Source: Cryptomeria japonica (lineage: Eukaryota > Streptophyta > Pinopsida > Cupressales > Cupressaceae). Taken from it: 64,000 nt of DNA. The translations under genes were made by a program, and so were the position numbers. Below are positions 23,350 to 35,599 of the stretch, piece after piece (position 1 is the first letter of the stretch; every line of letters starts with the position of its first letter). The stretch lies in contig NC_081408.1 of NCBI RefSeq assembly GCF_030272615.1, positions 66,560,546 through 66,624,545 of the forward strand. The letters are read 5' to 3'. The notes below the pieces were generated by a model that saw only the letters and a list, made by a program, of their open reading frames with translations, searched no databases and had not been told where the DNA came from.

Positions 23350-24060
23350 TTGAAATCTAATGGACGAACCTCATTCGGCTACTTACCGTGATATCTTAAT
23401 AAATGAACATCGTCATGTTAGCTATATTTCACTATAATGGAGGAATTTATTTAGTTTTTTACGTTTTATTCTAAAGAAATAATCCTCACCAAATTTATTT
23501 TTATAATTGGATGAACTTAATTGAATTCTCACATTATAACCTTAATAAATGAACCTCATTATAATAGCCATAATGGAACTAAAATGGGAAGACTCATGCA
23601 GTTGTGTATATCTTAATCATAGCAAAAGTAATTTTTCATATTATCTTTAATTATTTTAACTAAAATGAGTGAACTCATTAAGTTTTCTATATCATAACCC
23701 TAAAGGATGATCTTCGTTGGGCTATTTACATTTTATCCTCTATAAATGAACCACGATTTAATAGTTGGTTATGTTTAAACCCAAATGAAGGAACCCTATT
23801 TTATTGTTTACATCTTAATCCCTAAATGAAAGAATTTCATCCTATTAGGCATACTTTTAACTATAAAGGATGACCTCATTTGGTTGGTTACTTTTAAACC
23901 TAAATGAATGAACTTCGATATAATAGTCGCATGGTATCTAAAATGGATGAACTCGTCAAGTTAACCATACTTAAACCTTAATGGGAGAATTCTTAAGTTA
24001 ATTAGGTTTTAACTGCATTGAGTAAATATCCTCATGTTAGCCTCGCCTCCAATCATAATA
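23350..24060 (+). repeat. Diverged ~40-50-bp tandem repeat in the left LTR of element I
   Basis: Repeated blocks of the form 'aaatgaatgaacctcat', then 'tta.ctata.cttaaccctaa', recur many times with drift (for example at 23,395, 23,550, 23,660, 23,740, 23,880 and 23,940). The same block is in the right LTR at about 30,246-30,960. Confidence 0.5.
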
Positions 24061-24387
24061 GCGAAACACTTCCTAAATTCTAAGATGTCAATTCATTGAA
24101 CATAATATATCCATGTCTTAAGTATTAACATGTAATTAAGATATCCATCTTAATTGGATCAAATGTCGCGAGTTGGGTTAGGTGTAAGGTTACATAATCA
24201 TGTTGGGAAACTCGTTAGGTTTGTTTAGTCTTCTGCTATGTTATCTAAGCGTTAGATAACTCCAATGTGCCTTGATGTTGTGTTTTATTATTAACACTCT
24301 TATTATTATTATAAAAATATATATATATTTACACTCCTTTGAGTGTTTTAGCTTAAACCCTTCGGGGTTTCATGGCGGGGCATTACA

Positions 24388-26940
24388 CGTGGTATCAAAG
24401 CCCATGTTGCAACACTAGGATCTTTGGTTTCGCTTGTGCCCTTAGTTGGTGTGTGGTGTGTCGACCTTATGTTGTGTTCTTGTCCTCCTCAATGTGTGAG
24501 TGTGATTGAACAAACCCTACTTATTTGTAACATGTGTGTTCACACCTTGTTTGCACCTTCTTGATGTGGGTGTTTTGGAATGCTTTGGTTTCTAATTGAA
24601 TGAGGAAAGTTTTTCACTTTGGAAGAGAAAATTGCATAGTTAGTAGTGTGAATGAAAATGCTTAGTGGAATTTGAGAAAGATATCGGAATGATGTTGCTT
24701 TCTTGTGTAAATTTGAATTGTTGAGAATTTCAGTACGTGTAACAAGAGTAGACTTTATTTTTTGATTCATGTAAAAGGCATAATTAAAGCTTCCCTTAGG
24801 TAAATGATATCATATTTAAAAGTACTCCCCGTAAATGTGACTAAACTAGTGATGGTGCTATTACTTGTGTGTTGTAAGAAACCTGTACTTGCTATGTGTG
24901 TCGATGGGATGGTGAAGTAATCAACCATGCAGGATATGTTTTCTTATGAGTATGGGAAACCATACTATTATTTGATGTTGCTCATTTGTTTCCTTATTGA
25001 GTGCCAACCCACGGGTTGTTGATAAGTCAGTATGTGAAGGGGTAGTAGTAGAAGTCACCATTCCTTGAAGAGTATGGAATGACGTATGAGTAATGTCGAC
25101 GCGAAGCGACTTTAGCTTCCCTATTTCAAGGAAAAATATAGTTTTGTAATGAAACTGTAACATAGGTGTACTCAATACTTCCCCTTGTGATGAGCTAATG
25201 TATAAGGTTCATGTGTGCCAGCCTATTCCTATCCTTTATTTTGAGCATATAGATGACAGTCCTTGAGCATAATGATGGTTACTATTGGAGCATCTTTTGC
25301 CTCGTCTTCATGAGAGGTGTGTTATTTTTCACATGAGCTGCTAATTGACTAGTGTTGGTAGACTTGTGGGTAGACCTTATCCATGTATACCTCTGGCTTA
25401 TGGTGGGTATCTTGAGAGGAACATCGCTATGCGAGGTGTGACCAGCGCATGCCTTATCCGTGAGGTACACTGCCATGTGGGATATGTCCATTGCATGCTC
25501 TTTCTGCTTGGAGTATTGCCATGCTATGCTGAGACACAATGCGGGATGTAGTAGACATTGCCATGCAGCCTACTGATAGGTATAGGGTAGAGCCATGCCA
25601 CGTGATGACGTGATGCAGAGTGATGTCGAGGTGTACACTACCATGCCATGTGGATGTGTGACTTGGCCACACCACATGATGAGTTACTGTGATAGGTAGA
25701 TGATTGTTCCTTCCTTCCTCGTTGGTGGCTAGCTGCTAGTCATGTAGTGATGTATGTGCACTTATGATTTTCTTTTATTACTTATTTATTTATTTATTTC
25801 CTCGTGGGCCAACAAATCTATTTTATTTTGACCTCAAAGGTTTATCCACGATCTTGCAATCTTATTTTTTTGATTTGATGTTGCAAATTCCGAAATTATT
25901 TTCTTGCCTTACTATTGGAATTGACGATTATTATCTTTATTCTTTTGTACCTTAGTGGCTAAACTAGTTTATCCTTATTGTTTTCATATGCTAGCCTTGT
26001 GTTACAATGTGAATTCCTCTCCAAGAACGTAGGAGATGGTCTTGGATGAGTGTATATGAGGAAGTAGACATCGGGAACCTTGAGGATGGAGGTATGTGAG
26101 GCTGTGAGATAGCTAGGATCCACTACCTACCTATAAGTGGTGACTATCTCTTGGAGGATAAACACATTACACAACAAGGGAGGTTCATGAGGGCCTTGTA
26201 TGGAAGGTAGCACCACCATGTATGCCCTAGCACCATCAAGCCCTTGAGTGAGATGTTGGATATTTATGATCATGTTATTGGTTTTGAAATCAGGCATAGA
26301 AATGTTGATCGTGCATATTATCTTTGACCGAGCATTGGACATGCTCACATGTGGCCTTTTGTGTTGCGCAATCTAGTTATGTGGATGGTTATTATGTGTA
26401 ATCATGGTTTAAGTGGTGTTAAATTGTCACTATGTTATGGGACAGTCATTGGAAAGTTCTTATATGCCTGGAAAGTGTAAACAATTGAGTTATTTACGTT
26501 GCTCTTATTTATTGAAAAGGTAACTTGGTTGTAGAAATTTATATTTGAAGCTAGTTCTATGTGATAAAGTTTTGCTAAAAGAGGTATGGGTGAGGGAATT
26601 TGATCTTGATGGCATGTTTACTTGTCATGTTTGATAGATGAGTATGGTAACTGTTGTCTATATCTTTTAATTGCTTTAGCTTGGTGTAATGAAAGGAAGG
26701 AAAATTCTCATTTCTCTACTATGATTGTGCGTAAATTCTAGAATATTTTAAGAACTGTATGATTTTAGATGCATTCTACTAATGGATAATGACATTCGTA
26801 GAGGATTTATAAATAATGTTTTAAATTGTTGACAAAATAATTATTTGTGCAAATTGATAATTGTTAATTGAGTTTAAGGGCTAATATGTGTCATATGACT
26901 TCTGCTTAGCCTTGCGACTTCCAGGAGTAAGTCGGACCCT
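24388..26940 (+). other. Non-coding interior of element I
   Basis: No frame longer than about 85 codons and none resembling gag or pol. A stretch at 25,430-25,690 is dense in CATG-containing words (gccatgc, ccatgtgg, catgcc). I see no gene. Confidence 0.75.
24390..24401 (+). promoter_or_regulatory. Primer-binding site of element I
   Basis: TGGTATCAAAGC two bases after the left LTR, the initiator tRNA-Met type with one change from TGGTATCAGAGC. Confidence 0.85.
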
Positions 26941-26951
26941 AGGGGGGAGAA
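26941..26951 (+). promoter_or_regulatory. Polypurine tract of element I
   Basis: AGGGGGGAGAA lies immediately before the TG of the right LTR, as expected of the plus-strand primer. Confidence 0.85.
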
Positions 26952-29900
26952 TGTAATGCCCCTACCCTAGTCGGCCTTGTAAAACCCATTTGACCTTGGT
27001 TGACTTCCTATGTGGCATTCTTGAATGGTGGATTTACCATTATGTAATGTTGTACATTAGACTATATGAATATTGTGCATACCTATTATTGTTCTTTTGC
27101 ATCGATTCTTGTGTAAAGGTAATTGTTCCCTAATTCTTGTTATAAATCTCAAGCTAACGCCTTCATTGAATATGTATATATATGTAAGCTTTCGTGACTC
27201 ATGGGTGCAGGAGATTGCAGGTACTATACCGCCTAGGTGCAAGGTTCATCTCCATTGGGATTCGCAGGGTTGAATATACCTCCTTCATCCTTAGTATTTG
27301 GATTAGGTGGTCATAAAACTCTCGTCTTGCCTTAGCCATGATCAGGTGAGTGTCATGTGTGGTCCGTAGGGTTCCTTTGTCGTTTGGGTTGTGTGTCGTG
27401 TGATTGCTAGACTTTCTTGGTTTGCATGCCTTGAGTGTGGTAAATGGAGTATTTTATTGTAAGTATTTAATTCAATTTAATGTGTTGATTTACACATTAG
27501 TAATTGAGAAATTTAAAATAGATAGGTTACTTTTATATGAATAATCGCTAATTTAAGAGATTGTTTTATTTATAATTGTAGCAAGCTTAAAGTATTTAAT
27601 TTGAATTAATGTGTTCATTTATGCATTAGTAGTTGAGAAATCAAAATAAATAGGTTCTTTTAGGTGATTACTCATTAATTAAAAGGATAGCTTTATTTAT
27701 GTTGTAGAGAATTTAATTTAATCGTTAATTTTAAATAATGAATTTAATTAGTTTATGTGTTTAAAAAAAAAAAGGAAATATTTAAAGTTATTTGAAATAT
27801 AATTAATTTAACCACTCTTGCATTTTGGAAAAGAAAGGGTAATTTTTATTATTTAAAGAGAATCATTTTTAATTTGTAAAGTTTGATATAGTATAAAAGA
27901 TTGATTTTGGAAATTAATTTAATTTAAATACTTTACCCTTGTAAATAGTTCGAAATATAAATATTGGCTAAATTAATATTGAGAAATTAAAATTAAAATT
28001 AAAATTAAATAAGAGAGAAGCATATTAATTAGAAAATCAAGTTAAATTAATTTAGTAGTTCAAAAGGATTATTAATTCTTTTTATTTTAAAAAGGGCTCA
28101 AAATTTGGAAATTAGAAATTAGGTCAAAATTGGTTCCCATTTAACCCAAGTTGAAAAAAATATTTTGGGGATGAAAAAATTTTTGGGAAAAGAAAAAAAT
28201 TATGGAGAAAGAGATTGGAAAATTTGGGGAAAAAGATGGATTTCTACAGCTGCAGATTTGGGAGCTCATCTTCAAATTCTTCCAAGAATGCTTATTGAGG
28301 TAGGAATCTGTTCATCAGTTTGATTAAAATGTTTATTTAAAAATAAAAAGGGGTTTGAATGCTCTTCTTGCAAATATGGTTTTCAAATTCTCCATTGACT
28401 GTCCATGAGTAAGTTTCATAGTAGAATATGTTAAAGAGTGGCTTATTGTAGGATCTTTGTGTGAGAAATGAACTGGCTTATGCCCAATTATTTGTTTAGA
28501 TTGGATGGTTATTCATCAATTTCTTTTTTTTTTTTTGAAACCCTTAACATTCTGGAAAAGAAAAATGTCTATGACTGTAACAAATGGATAATGGGCATTT
28601 TATGTATTGTTCTTGGCTATTATCGTTCATGCCTATTTTTAAAAAAATTAGTTAAATCAAAACTGGAAATACAAACTATATAATAAATATGTATTAAAAA
28701 AATGGAAATAAAAATATTAAATTGGAGGTTTCGTGGGGGGGAGTCGAAGCTCAACCCGCCCCTCCCCACAGCACCATCTGCAGCACCCTCGGTTCGACAC
28801 CATGGGGGCCAAAGGGGACTGCGTCCCTCGTGGAGGCCACATCAACCCCCAGCACCACTATTTGGAGGCCGAGGGCCTGCGTCCTTCGTGGAGGCCGCAG
28901 TTCCCTTTGGCTAGGGCATGGCCGCCCTGGGGGTTTTGGCCGCGCTTGGGTTTTGGCCGCTTTTTTTTTATTAGTTATTTTTTTTAATATATTTAAAATT
29001 TAAATATGATGTTTTGTTTGTATATTAAAAAAAAGGGGAAATATAAAAAATACATTAAAAGTAATATATTTGTATTATTAAAGTGAATCGAGATTTATAT
29101 TTCTAGCAAGTTATGATTATAAAAAAAAAGAGATAAATATATATATATTAAAATATATGCTAATATAGATAATATCTAATTAGCATATATTATTAATTAT
29201 ATATTAATCATTGGATTCAATATAGCAATGATTTCCATTGAATTAACAATTGTTGAAATGTTGTATTTAATTTTATTTGTTTAAGTTGGTAAATATTGGG
29301 ACTCATATTTAGATGCTAATGAGTAAATCCAATGGTGAAATTTGTTTTTAAAAGTATGCAAGGGAATCTTAAATTAGCTTGGAGATGATTTTCCCATTTC
29401 CTTATTCACTTTTAATGTAGTTTGTTCTTTATAGTAAATGGTAATTTTTGTGTTGTTAGAAAAGGGGCTAGAGTATTGTTGTAAAACCAACTTGCCATTG
29501 ATGCATATCTAAGGATTAAATAACTTGTTTAGATGCTTAAATCAACATGAGAAAAGACTGTATTTACCCGTTAATGCTTGTGCATGGTTTAATATTTTTG
29601 TAATCGCTATGTCTATAATAATAGAATGTCCTTGATAGGTTTGTTGGGTCCCTGTCGTCTGGTTGCTTGTGTCTAGTCATAGTCGGTCAAGTCTATATTT
29701 AGGGTATCCACAGTTAAGAACCCTTGTATTTCTTTTGATGTATTCAATAGGAACTGCTTCAAAAGGGATCATTATGTAACTATCGACCGAGGTGGTTGTT
29801 TTATAGTGGTTGTGTTCGCCTATATGGCAAAGATGTAAAAGACATGAAAATTATGTAATCCTAACTATATTAAATGCCTGATGGGTCTTGCAGTTGAGTA

Positions 29901-31311
29901 GACCTGGAGATGTAGCCCTTTAGGGGTGAACTCCGAGATCATATATGTGTTATGCAATGCTTTTGTTCCACCTGTTTTATCTTAGTGCTAGCATGTATGG
30001 TTGCATTTTGTAAGTGTATAATGGGGTTTTAATGAAGTTATTTCTTGAATGCATAAATATAGTCATCTTGTTAACTGTAGTAATTAGTGTAATAAAAGAA
30101 TGTAAATATGATTATAGAAAGTATTATGTTAATGTTAATGAAAAGTAGTAAGCATGGAAAGAAACTCGCTAGGTTACAAATATTGGATTAACTTGACATA
30201 AAGTTTGTAATTTGAACGTAACGAATGTATAACAAATTTTGGATTACTGTCATAATATCTAAATTGAAATCTAATGGACGAACCTCATTCGGCTACTTAC
30301 CATAATATCTTAATAAATGAACATCGTCATGTTAGCTATATTTCACTATAATGGAGGAATTTATTTAGTTTTTTACGTTTTATTCTAAAGAAATAATCCT
30401 CACCAAATTTATTTTTATAATTGGATGAACTTAATTGAATTCTCACATTATAACCTTAATAAATGAACCTCATTATAATAGCCATAATGGAACTAAAATG
30501 GAAAGACTCATGTAGTTGTGTATATCTTAATCATAGCAAAAGTAATTCTTCATATTATCTTTAATTATTTTAACTAAAATGAGTGAACTCATTAAGTTAT
30601 CTATACCATAACCCTAAAGGATGATCTTCATTGGGCTATTTACATTTTATCCTCTATAAATGAACCATGATTTAATAGTTGGTTATGTTTAAACCCAAAT
30701 GAAGGAACCCCATTTTATTGTTTACATCTTAATCGCTAAATGAAAGAATTTCATCCTATTAGGCATACTTTTCACTATAAAGGATGACCTCATTTGGTTG
30801 GTTACTTTTAAACCTAAATGAATGAACTTTGATATAATTGTCGCATTGTATCTAAAATGGATGAACTCGTCAAGTTAACCATACTTAAACCTTAATGGGA
30901 GAATTCTTAAGTTAATTAGGTTTTAACTGCATTGAGTAAATATCCTCATGTTAGCCTAACCTCCAATCATAATAGAGGAATGCTTCCTAAATTCTAAAAT
31001 GTTAATTCATCAAACATAATATATCCATGTCTTAAGTATTAACATGTAATTAAGATATTCGTCTTAATTGGATCAAATGTCGTGAGTTGGGTTAGGTGTA
31101 AGGTTACGTAATCATGTTGGGAAACTCCTTAGGTTCATTTAGTCTTCTGCTATGTTATCTAAGCGTTAGATAACTCCAATGTGCCTTGATGTTGTGTTTT
31201 ATTATTAACACTCTTATTATTATTAGAAATATAAATATATATATATATATATATACACTCCATTGAGTGTTTTAGCTTAAACCCTTTGGGGTTTCCTGGC
31301 GAGGCATTACA
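26952..31311 (+). repeat. 3' LTR of element I (4,360 bp)
   Basis: Starts TGTAATGCCCC and ends GGCATTACA, followed by the ccttc target duplication. Collinear with the left LTR; the clearest length difference is in the GC-rich island. Confidence 0.92.
28735..28965 (+). repeat. GC-rich minisatellite island in the right LTR of element I
   Basis: Counterpart of the island at 21,752. It has an extra 'cagcaccatctg' near its start and lacks the middle unit containing 'ccccacagtggccacag', so copy number has changed since the LTRs were identical. Confidence 0.7.
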
Positions 31312-31316
31312 CCTTC
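31312..31316. repeat. Target-site duplication of element I
   Basis: ccttc, identical to 19,976-19,980 on the other side of the element. Confidence 0.9.
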
Positions 31317-33010
31317 CTACCCACATCTTCTACCATCTATAGATGGTCAACATGATCCATCAAATGTCAACTATTATCCTAGATGTTCATCGCATTCCCT
31401 AAGTTATTCCCAACCATTAATGGATCATTCTAGCACCTCATTTATTCTCTATTATCTGTTTGTCTAACTTCCTCTAAATGTTGGCAAATAGTTTATCTAA
31501 AGTCATCTATATCTTTTAGTAACACTACCAATTCTAATTCCTTGTTTATGTCTTGCACATGTTGGGAATTATTATTCATTCCTCCCTTCTAGATTCCTTG
31601 AATATTTGTTGTTATTTTTTACAAATGATTCTTCTCTTTTCTTCTCTTTTCTTCTCTTAGAAAGACTACCTTATATGCCTCTACTCCCTAGGTTCATGTC
31701 TCCCTATTCTGAATCTTCCAAACTCTCACCCATACCTCATGTATTTGAGGGTCCTTTCATTTTTTATTTAGGTAGGAAGCATTATGGGTAATTTTCATTC
31801 AAATTTTTTATTTATTTCTTCCACCTACCCCCATCTGTAACAATTTCCAACTCATTATATATCCCCAAATCCATGTCAATCTCTATGCAAATATTTTTCC
31901 TATCTCCTATTTTTCCATTTAAGAAATCCTCATCCATTCCTATGAAGAAACCCAATGCATCTCCTATTCAAATGATAGCCTTCCCACTCTATTATTTAGT
32001 CGAAAGACCCACCAAACTCACCGATTTCAACAATCTATTAACCTTGAAATTTGTCAAGTCAAATTTTTTGCCCCAGTTTATTCTAGTAAAAATATTTCCT
32101 TTAAAGAAATTAGGAATTCCATTAAGAATCTCATGTTTTAAATATATATTTATACATTCAATTAGGATACAACCTTTTTGAATGGGTCAAATACTTACCT
32201 TGTCTAGGTATTTTTCTTTCCACCATTTGATTATCTCTTCAGTATTGCCTTCTTCTTCTCCTTCTCCTCCCTATTTAACAATTAAGGCTAACTCCTTTAG
32301 CTTATTTACTACTTCAATTGTGATTTTTGAGGGCATGACAAAGAGTTTGTTGCCCAAATGTTTATTCTTCTAGAAACTTCTTTGTAGGGACTTTTGCTTT
32401 TCAATTCCTTGATAAATCTTCCACCATCTTTCGTTGGGGTTTTGCATAAATCTAGATGAATCTCCTCTTAAGATTCAACTATGGTTAGGGACTAATATTT
32501 GGCATCTTTCATCAAACTAGATCTGTCTACCATGGTTCCTTTGGTCATTCCTGGCAACCAGATGTTTTGACTGCATCCTGAAGCTATGATTGTTATTCCC
32601 TACAAACCCTCATACACAAATTTTATTTGTCCCCATGGAAAAATAAGGCATCCTTCGAGTCATAGGTTGGTTCATCCCAACCTTCATTTTCCTAATTTCC
32701 TTTCCCTAGGGAAGCCCTATCATAGAAAGGATCATTGTTTAAATGGGAACTAGGTACGCAAATTACTTGAATTTAACTAGAAAGGCCCACTTCTATTCCA
32801 CCCCCTTGTTTTTTGTGATGCATGCTCTGATTTACTTGCTCATTCCCTCTTTGTTGAGATACTTGAAACTTGTTTTCATTTCTCCATTATTTGTTTGATC
32901 TTGGATATGAATTCCTCCAACACTACTGTTAATATTGATATACATTCCTTTATTGATGGTTAGGGATTTGAAACTATCATTAATCTCGTATATTCTGTTG
33001 GTCTTGAGAT
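31317..33010 (-). pseudogene. LINE K ORF1, main part (DUF4283-like)
   Basis: The minus strand reads a decayed ORF1: WGKKFDLTNFKVNRLLKSVS followed, after two stops, by IGDALGFFIGMDEDF and KNICIEIDMDLGI (about 32,080-31,870). This is the pattern of plant LINE ORF1 proteins (DUF4283, W...F......L....V, then IG..LG..I..D). Upstream (32,300-33,000) are further frames with stops. The zinc knuckle that usually follows is not seen. LARD I is inserted downstream and the reading resumes at 19,980. The 5' end is uncertain. Confidence 0.65.
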
Positions 33011-33199
33011 TTCTCCCATTTTTCTATTGTTACAATTTCTTTTTATCGAATGTTATAGTAATATATATTTATTTTTATATAATTACAATGCAATAATCCT
33101 TTAATATAGTATAACAATAATTATAATAATTATACTTAATTATATTGGTCCCCCTTGACACTGATTAGTTAAAATTAAATTTTGATATGTATTCTAAAA

Positions 33200-33575
33200 G
33201 AAATTTGAGGTGAGCAAGTAGGGGTGGGGTCATGAAAGATCTGGATGGTAGGTTCATTGTGGCTTATATGGCTAGCTTGGGCATTCAAACTTATAACATG
33301 GTAGAAGTGATGACAAATTTTTACGGCATTTTTATTGTCAAGGACAAGGGCTACCAAAATATCATCATCAAAGGTGATTCAAAATACGTCATCATGATAC
33401 TACAAGAAAAGGTGAAACCTAGCTAATGTGTGGTTGACCTGATCACTAAGTGGAAAAGTTTGATAGCCTCCTTCATCCATGTAAGACTTCACCACACCTT
33501 TGAGGAAGAAAATAGGTCTACAAATAGGCTAGTAAACATAGGTCTTTTTAAGAGGGGCTTAAAATTTTGAAGGCC
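33200..33575 (+). pseudogene. RNase H fragment of a second, plus-strand LINE
   Basis: Reads GGVMKDLDGRFIVAYMASLG, then YNMVEVMTNFYGIFIVKDKG, then IIIKGDSKYVIMIL and, after one stop, a long tail ending FEEENRSTNRLVNIG. This matches the RNase H type found at LINE ORF2 C-termini (G..RD..G, the AE block, the EGDS block, H..RE.N...D.LA). The Glu of the second block and the Asp of GDS are kept; the first catalytic Asp lies upstream and is not recognisable. It is opposite in strand to K, so it is a separate 5'-truncated copy. Confidence 0.65.
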
Positions 33576-33829
33576 TGACATGAATTACCTAAAGATATTC
33601 ATGCCACGATCCTTGAAGATATTAATCCCCATGAGAACTAAATATTTTAAAATCACCTTATCCTTTATTATCTTGGTCATATTGTACTTTAATCATTTAT
33701 TGATATGGACTTGCATTGTTAAATTTAGTGAAAGTTGCACATCATGCAAAACCACACTTTTTGTGTCTTTTCTATAGCTAGTTTTAGCAACCCTTTTTGG
33801 GTCTTTGTTCTAAAATCTACTGTGGAAAC

Positions 33830-35390
33830 CATGGGTATAGATCTTATAAAAACCAAGCTAAACAGATGCAACAATTTGAGATGAAATTGTGTTCTTCAAA
33901 AGAAGGTGGTGGAGGGAAATTTGGTAACCTTCATTGAAAGAGTGAAAGGCCTCAACACTACTCTATCTGAGTTGTTTCCCCAATCTTGGTATGAGGGGGA
34001 TGTCCAAGTGGGCGGGGTTAAATTCATAGTATCTATAGAAACCATTTTAGCTACTCCAGGCCTTTTCATGGAGGGCATGACCTTCCCAAAGAAACCAAAG
34101 GGTAATTACAAGGACCATTTCAAAAGAATCTTGAAGTTGGGAGAGAAAGTTTCTTTCTTGAAAAGTGGCTTTAACAATAATGACTTACCTAAGGTTGGGA
34201 AAGAGGTTGCGGCACTCCTCATGAAATTAATCACTTTGGATGAGATATTTAAATGGTTGTAGTCTAATCTTTTCTCCATGCTCAACCTTTTGAGCTATGA
34301 TGTTAAGATGAATTTTCTTTATTGTATTTTTTTGTCTATACCTCAGTGTGTGGTCGTGGTAAAAAAAAAACTTTATTCCCCTACATCAAGGGTTTACCTT
34401 GTGTCTATAAAGTTTTAATTTAAATTTAACTCCCACCTATGGGTCAACTTGTAATTCCCCTATCCTTACTCTATGTGTTGATCTATTGAATACCTTAAAA
34501 GGAAAAGATGTCATTTTCACTCCTACACCCAAAAAGACCCCTACTCAGGTTAACCCTAGTAGAATGACTAATCAAAGAATCCCCCAACCCCTCCCATTAT
34601 TGAATGCATAGTGAATGAGCCAAAGGCAAAGGAGAATGATTATGAAGACTCTACTTCCTCATTGTCTATTGGGTCAAAGTGGACCACAAACAACCTTGTT
34701 AATATTGCTAGCATCCCTTCTACCCCATCATTTGGGTCCCCTCATCTCTCACCTATTAACTCACCAAGGAAGTGGGACTTCCGTTACTTTGTGAATAAGG
34801 TTAATAAACTTTGTCACAGCTACAACAAATAGGAATGTATAATCTATTGGATTCTAGGGAAACTTATGTGGTGGAAAAAAAATTAACAGATTGGAGGCCC
34901 TTGCCGAAATAGATTCTAGAGCTTTGAGTTAGGCAATAGACAACAAAGATCAGAGGGTTTGGGTCACAACCAATGATTTAGATGAACATTTTGATAGGTA
35001 GGAGAGTATGGAGGAGAAACGGAAGGGGATTTTTCATAAGATATACGAGAAGGAGGACATGAAAAAGATAATGAAGGCAATCTAGACACTCTAGGACAAC
35101 CATAAAAGAAGAAGAAATGAAATGTCCAAGAATAATTTTTCAACTCTGCAAGCCATAAAAGAAGAAATCGATAGGAGGAAGGTAAGAATGAATCTCATTT
35201 TGATACCTCCCCTACTATTGATTTATAGGTGTCAATTTCTAGGGTGAAAGTAACCCCGTAGTCCCTTTCTATTTTAGTTGGTAAAGATTTCAAGAAGAGA
35301 GTTTCCTTCTATAACAAAGTGAAAGCAATAATATAGGAATGAAAGATTGAGAAGGCACCCACCAAGTAGGTCATTGGTTCATGTCTTCAA
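33830..35390 (+). pseudogene. Decayed coding region of unknown type
   Basis: A 118-codon open frame at 33,906-34,262 (VEGNLVTFIERVKGLNTTLS, GVKFIVSIETILATPGLFMEG) is followed by frames with stops, a Ser/Pro-rich segment (34,611-34,832) and a Lys/Glu-rich, probably coiled-coil segment (34,900-35,200; EKRKGIFHKIYEKEDMKKIM). The sequence 'I..I....GLF.EG' loosely recalls plant retroelement-associated proteins and the N-terminal part of ORF2 in element A, but I cannot assign it. No LTRs or termini were found for it. Confidence 0.45.
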
Positions 35391-35599
35391 TGGGGGTGTA
35401 TGTATTGGTTTTTTTTGTCTAATTATTTATTTATTCTAGTCTAGTCTTTTGGTTTCATTGTGTCTAGTTTTAGGTTCCTGCTAGGTTCTATAATTTTTGG
35501 CAATTGGCACATATCTTTTGGGATCTCACTCGTCATGAGTCTCGAGATTTCTTTGCTTTAGCGACTATGTAATGGTTCAAGCCTCTCTTTGTTTAATCT

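Larger units (their letters stand above)
19981..24387 (+). repeat. 5' LTR of element I (4,407 bp)
   Basis: Starts TATAATACCCC, where the other LTR has TGTAATGCCCC; ends GGCATTACA directly before the primer site. The ends form an inverted repeat (TGTAATGCC...GGCATTACA). Mostly AT-rich, with one GC-rich island and a diffuse tandem repeat annotated separately. Confidence 0.92.
19981..31311 (+). mobile_element. Element I: LARD-like non-coding LTR retrotransposon with 4.4-kb LTRs
   Basis: Two long direct repeats (19,981-24,387 and 26,952-31,311) flank a 2.56-kb interior. The left flank ccttc (19,976-19,980) and right flank ccttc (31,312-31,316) form a perfect 5-bp target duplication. A primer-binding site follows the left LTR and a polypurine tract precedes the right one, so it reads on the plus strand. 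The interior has no gag or pol reading. Huge LTRs and a non-coding interior fit the large retrotransposon derivative (LARD) class. By eye the LTRs differ by a few percent, some stretches over 100 bp being identical, so it is younger than B, D or F. It lies in LINE K ORF1. Confidence 0.92.
14301..33010 (-). mobile_element. LINE K: L1-type non-LTR retrotransposon, split by insertions
   Basis: Read on the minus strand, ORF1 (33,010-31,317 and 19,980-19,671) is followed by ORF2 with endonuclease, reverse transcriptase, zinc-binding region and RNase H (19,670-16,368 and 15,400-14,540). The interruptions are the LARD I and a TIR element; H may have cut its 3' end. No poly-A tail is visible because the 3' end meets H at 14,300. 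Many stops and frameshifts show it is old. Confidence 0.82.

Noticed and set aside
25282-25675. Overlapping frames of 68-85 codons in the LARD interior
   Set aside because: Both strands are open only because of the repeated CATG words; no family resemblance.
28702-29003. Three overlapping frames of 70-93 codons rich in Pro, Arg, Gly
   Set aside because: They lie in the GC-rich minisatellite of the LARD LTR; the left LTR copy does not keep the same frames.
33906-34262. Possible host gene exon
   Set aside because: No splice context, stops on both sides and retroelement-like surroundings; kept only as an unassigned remnant.
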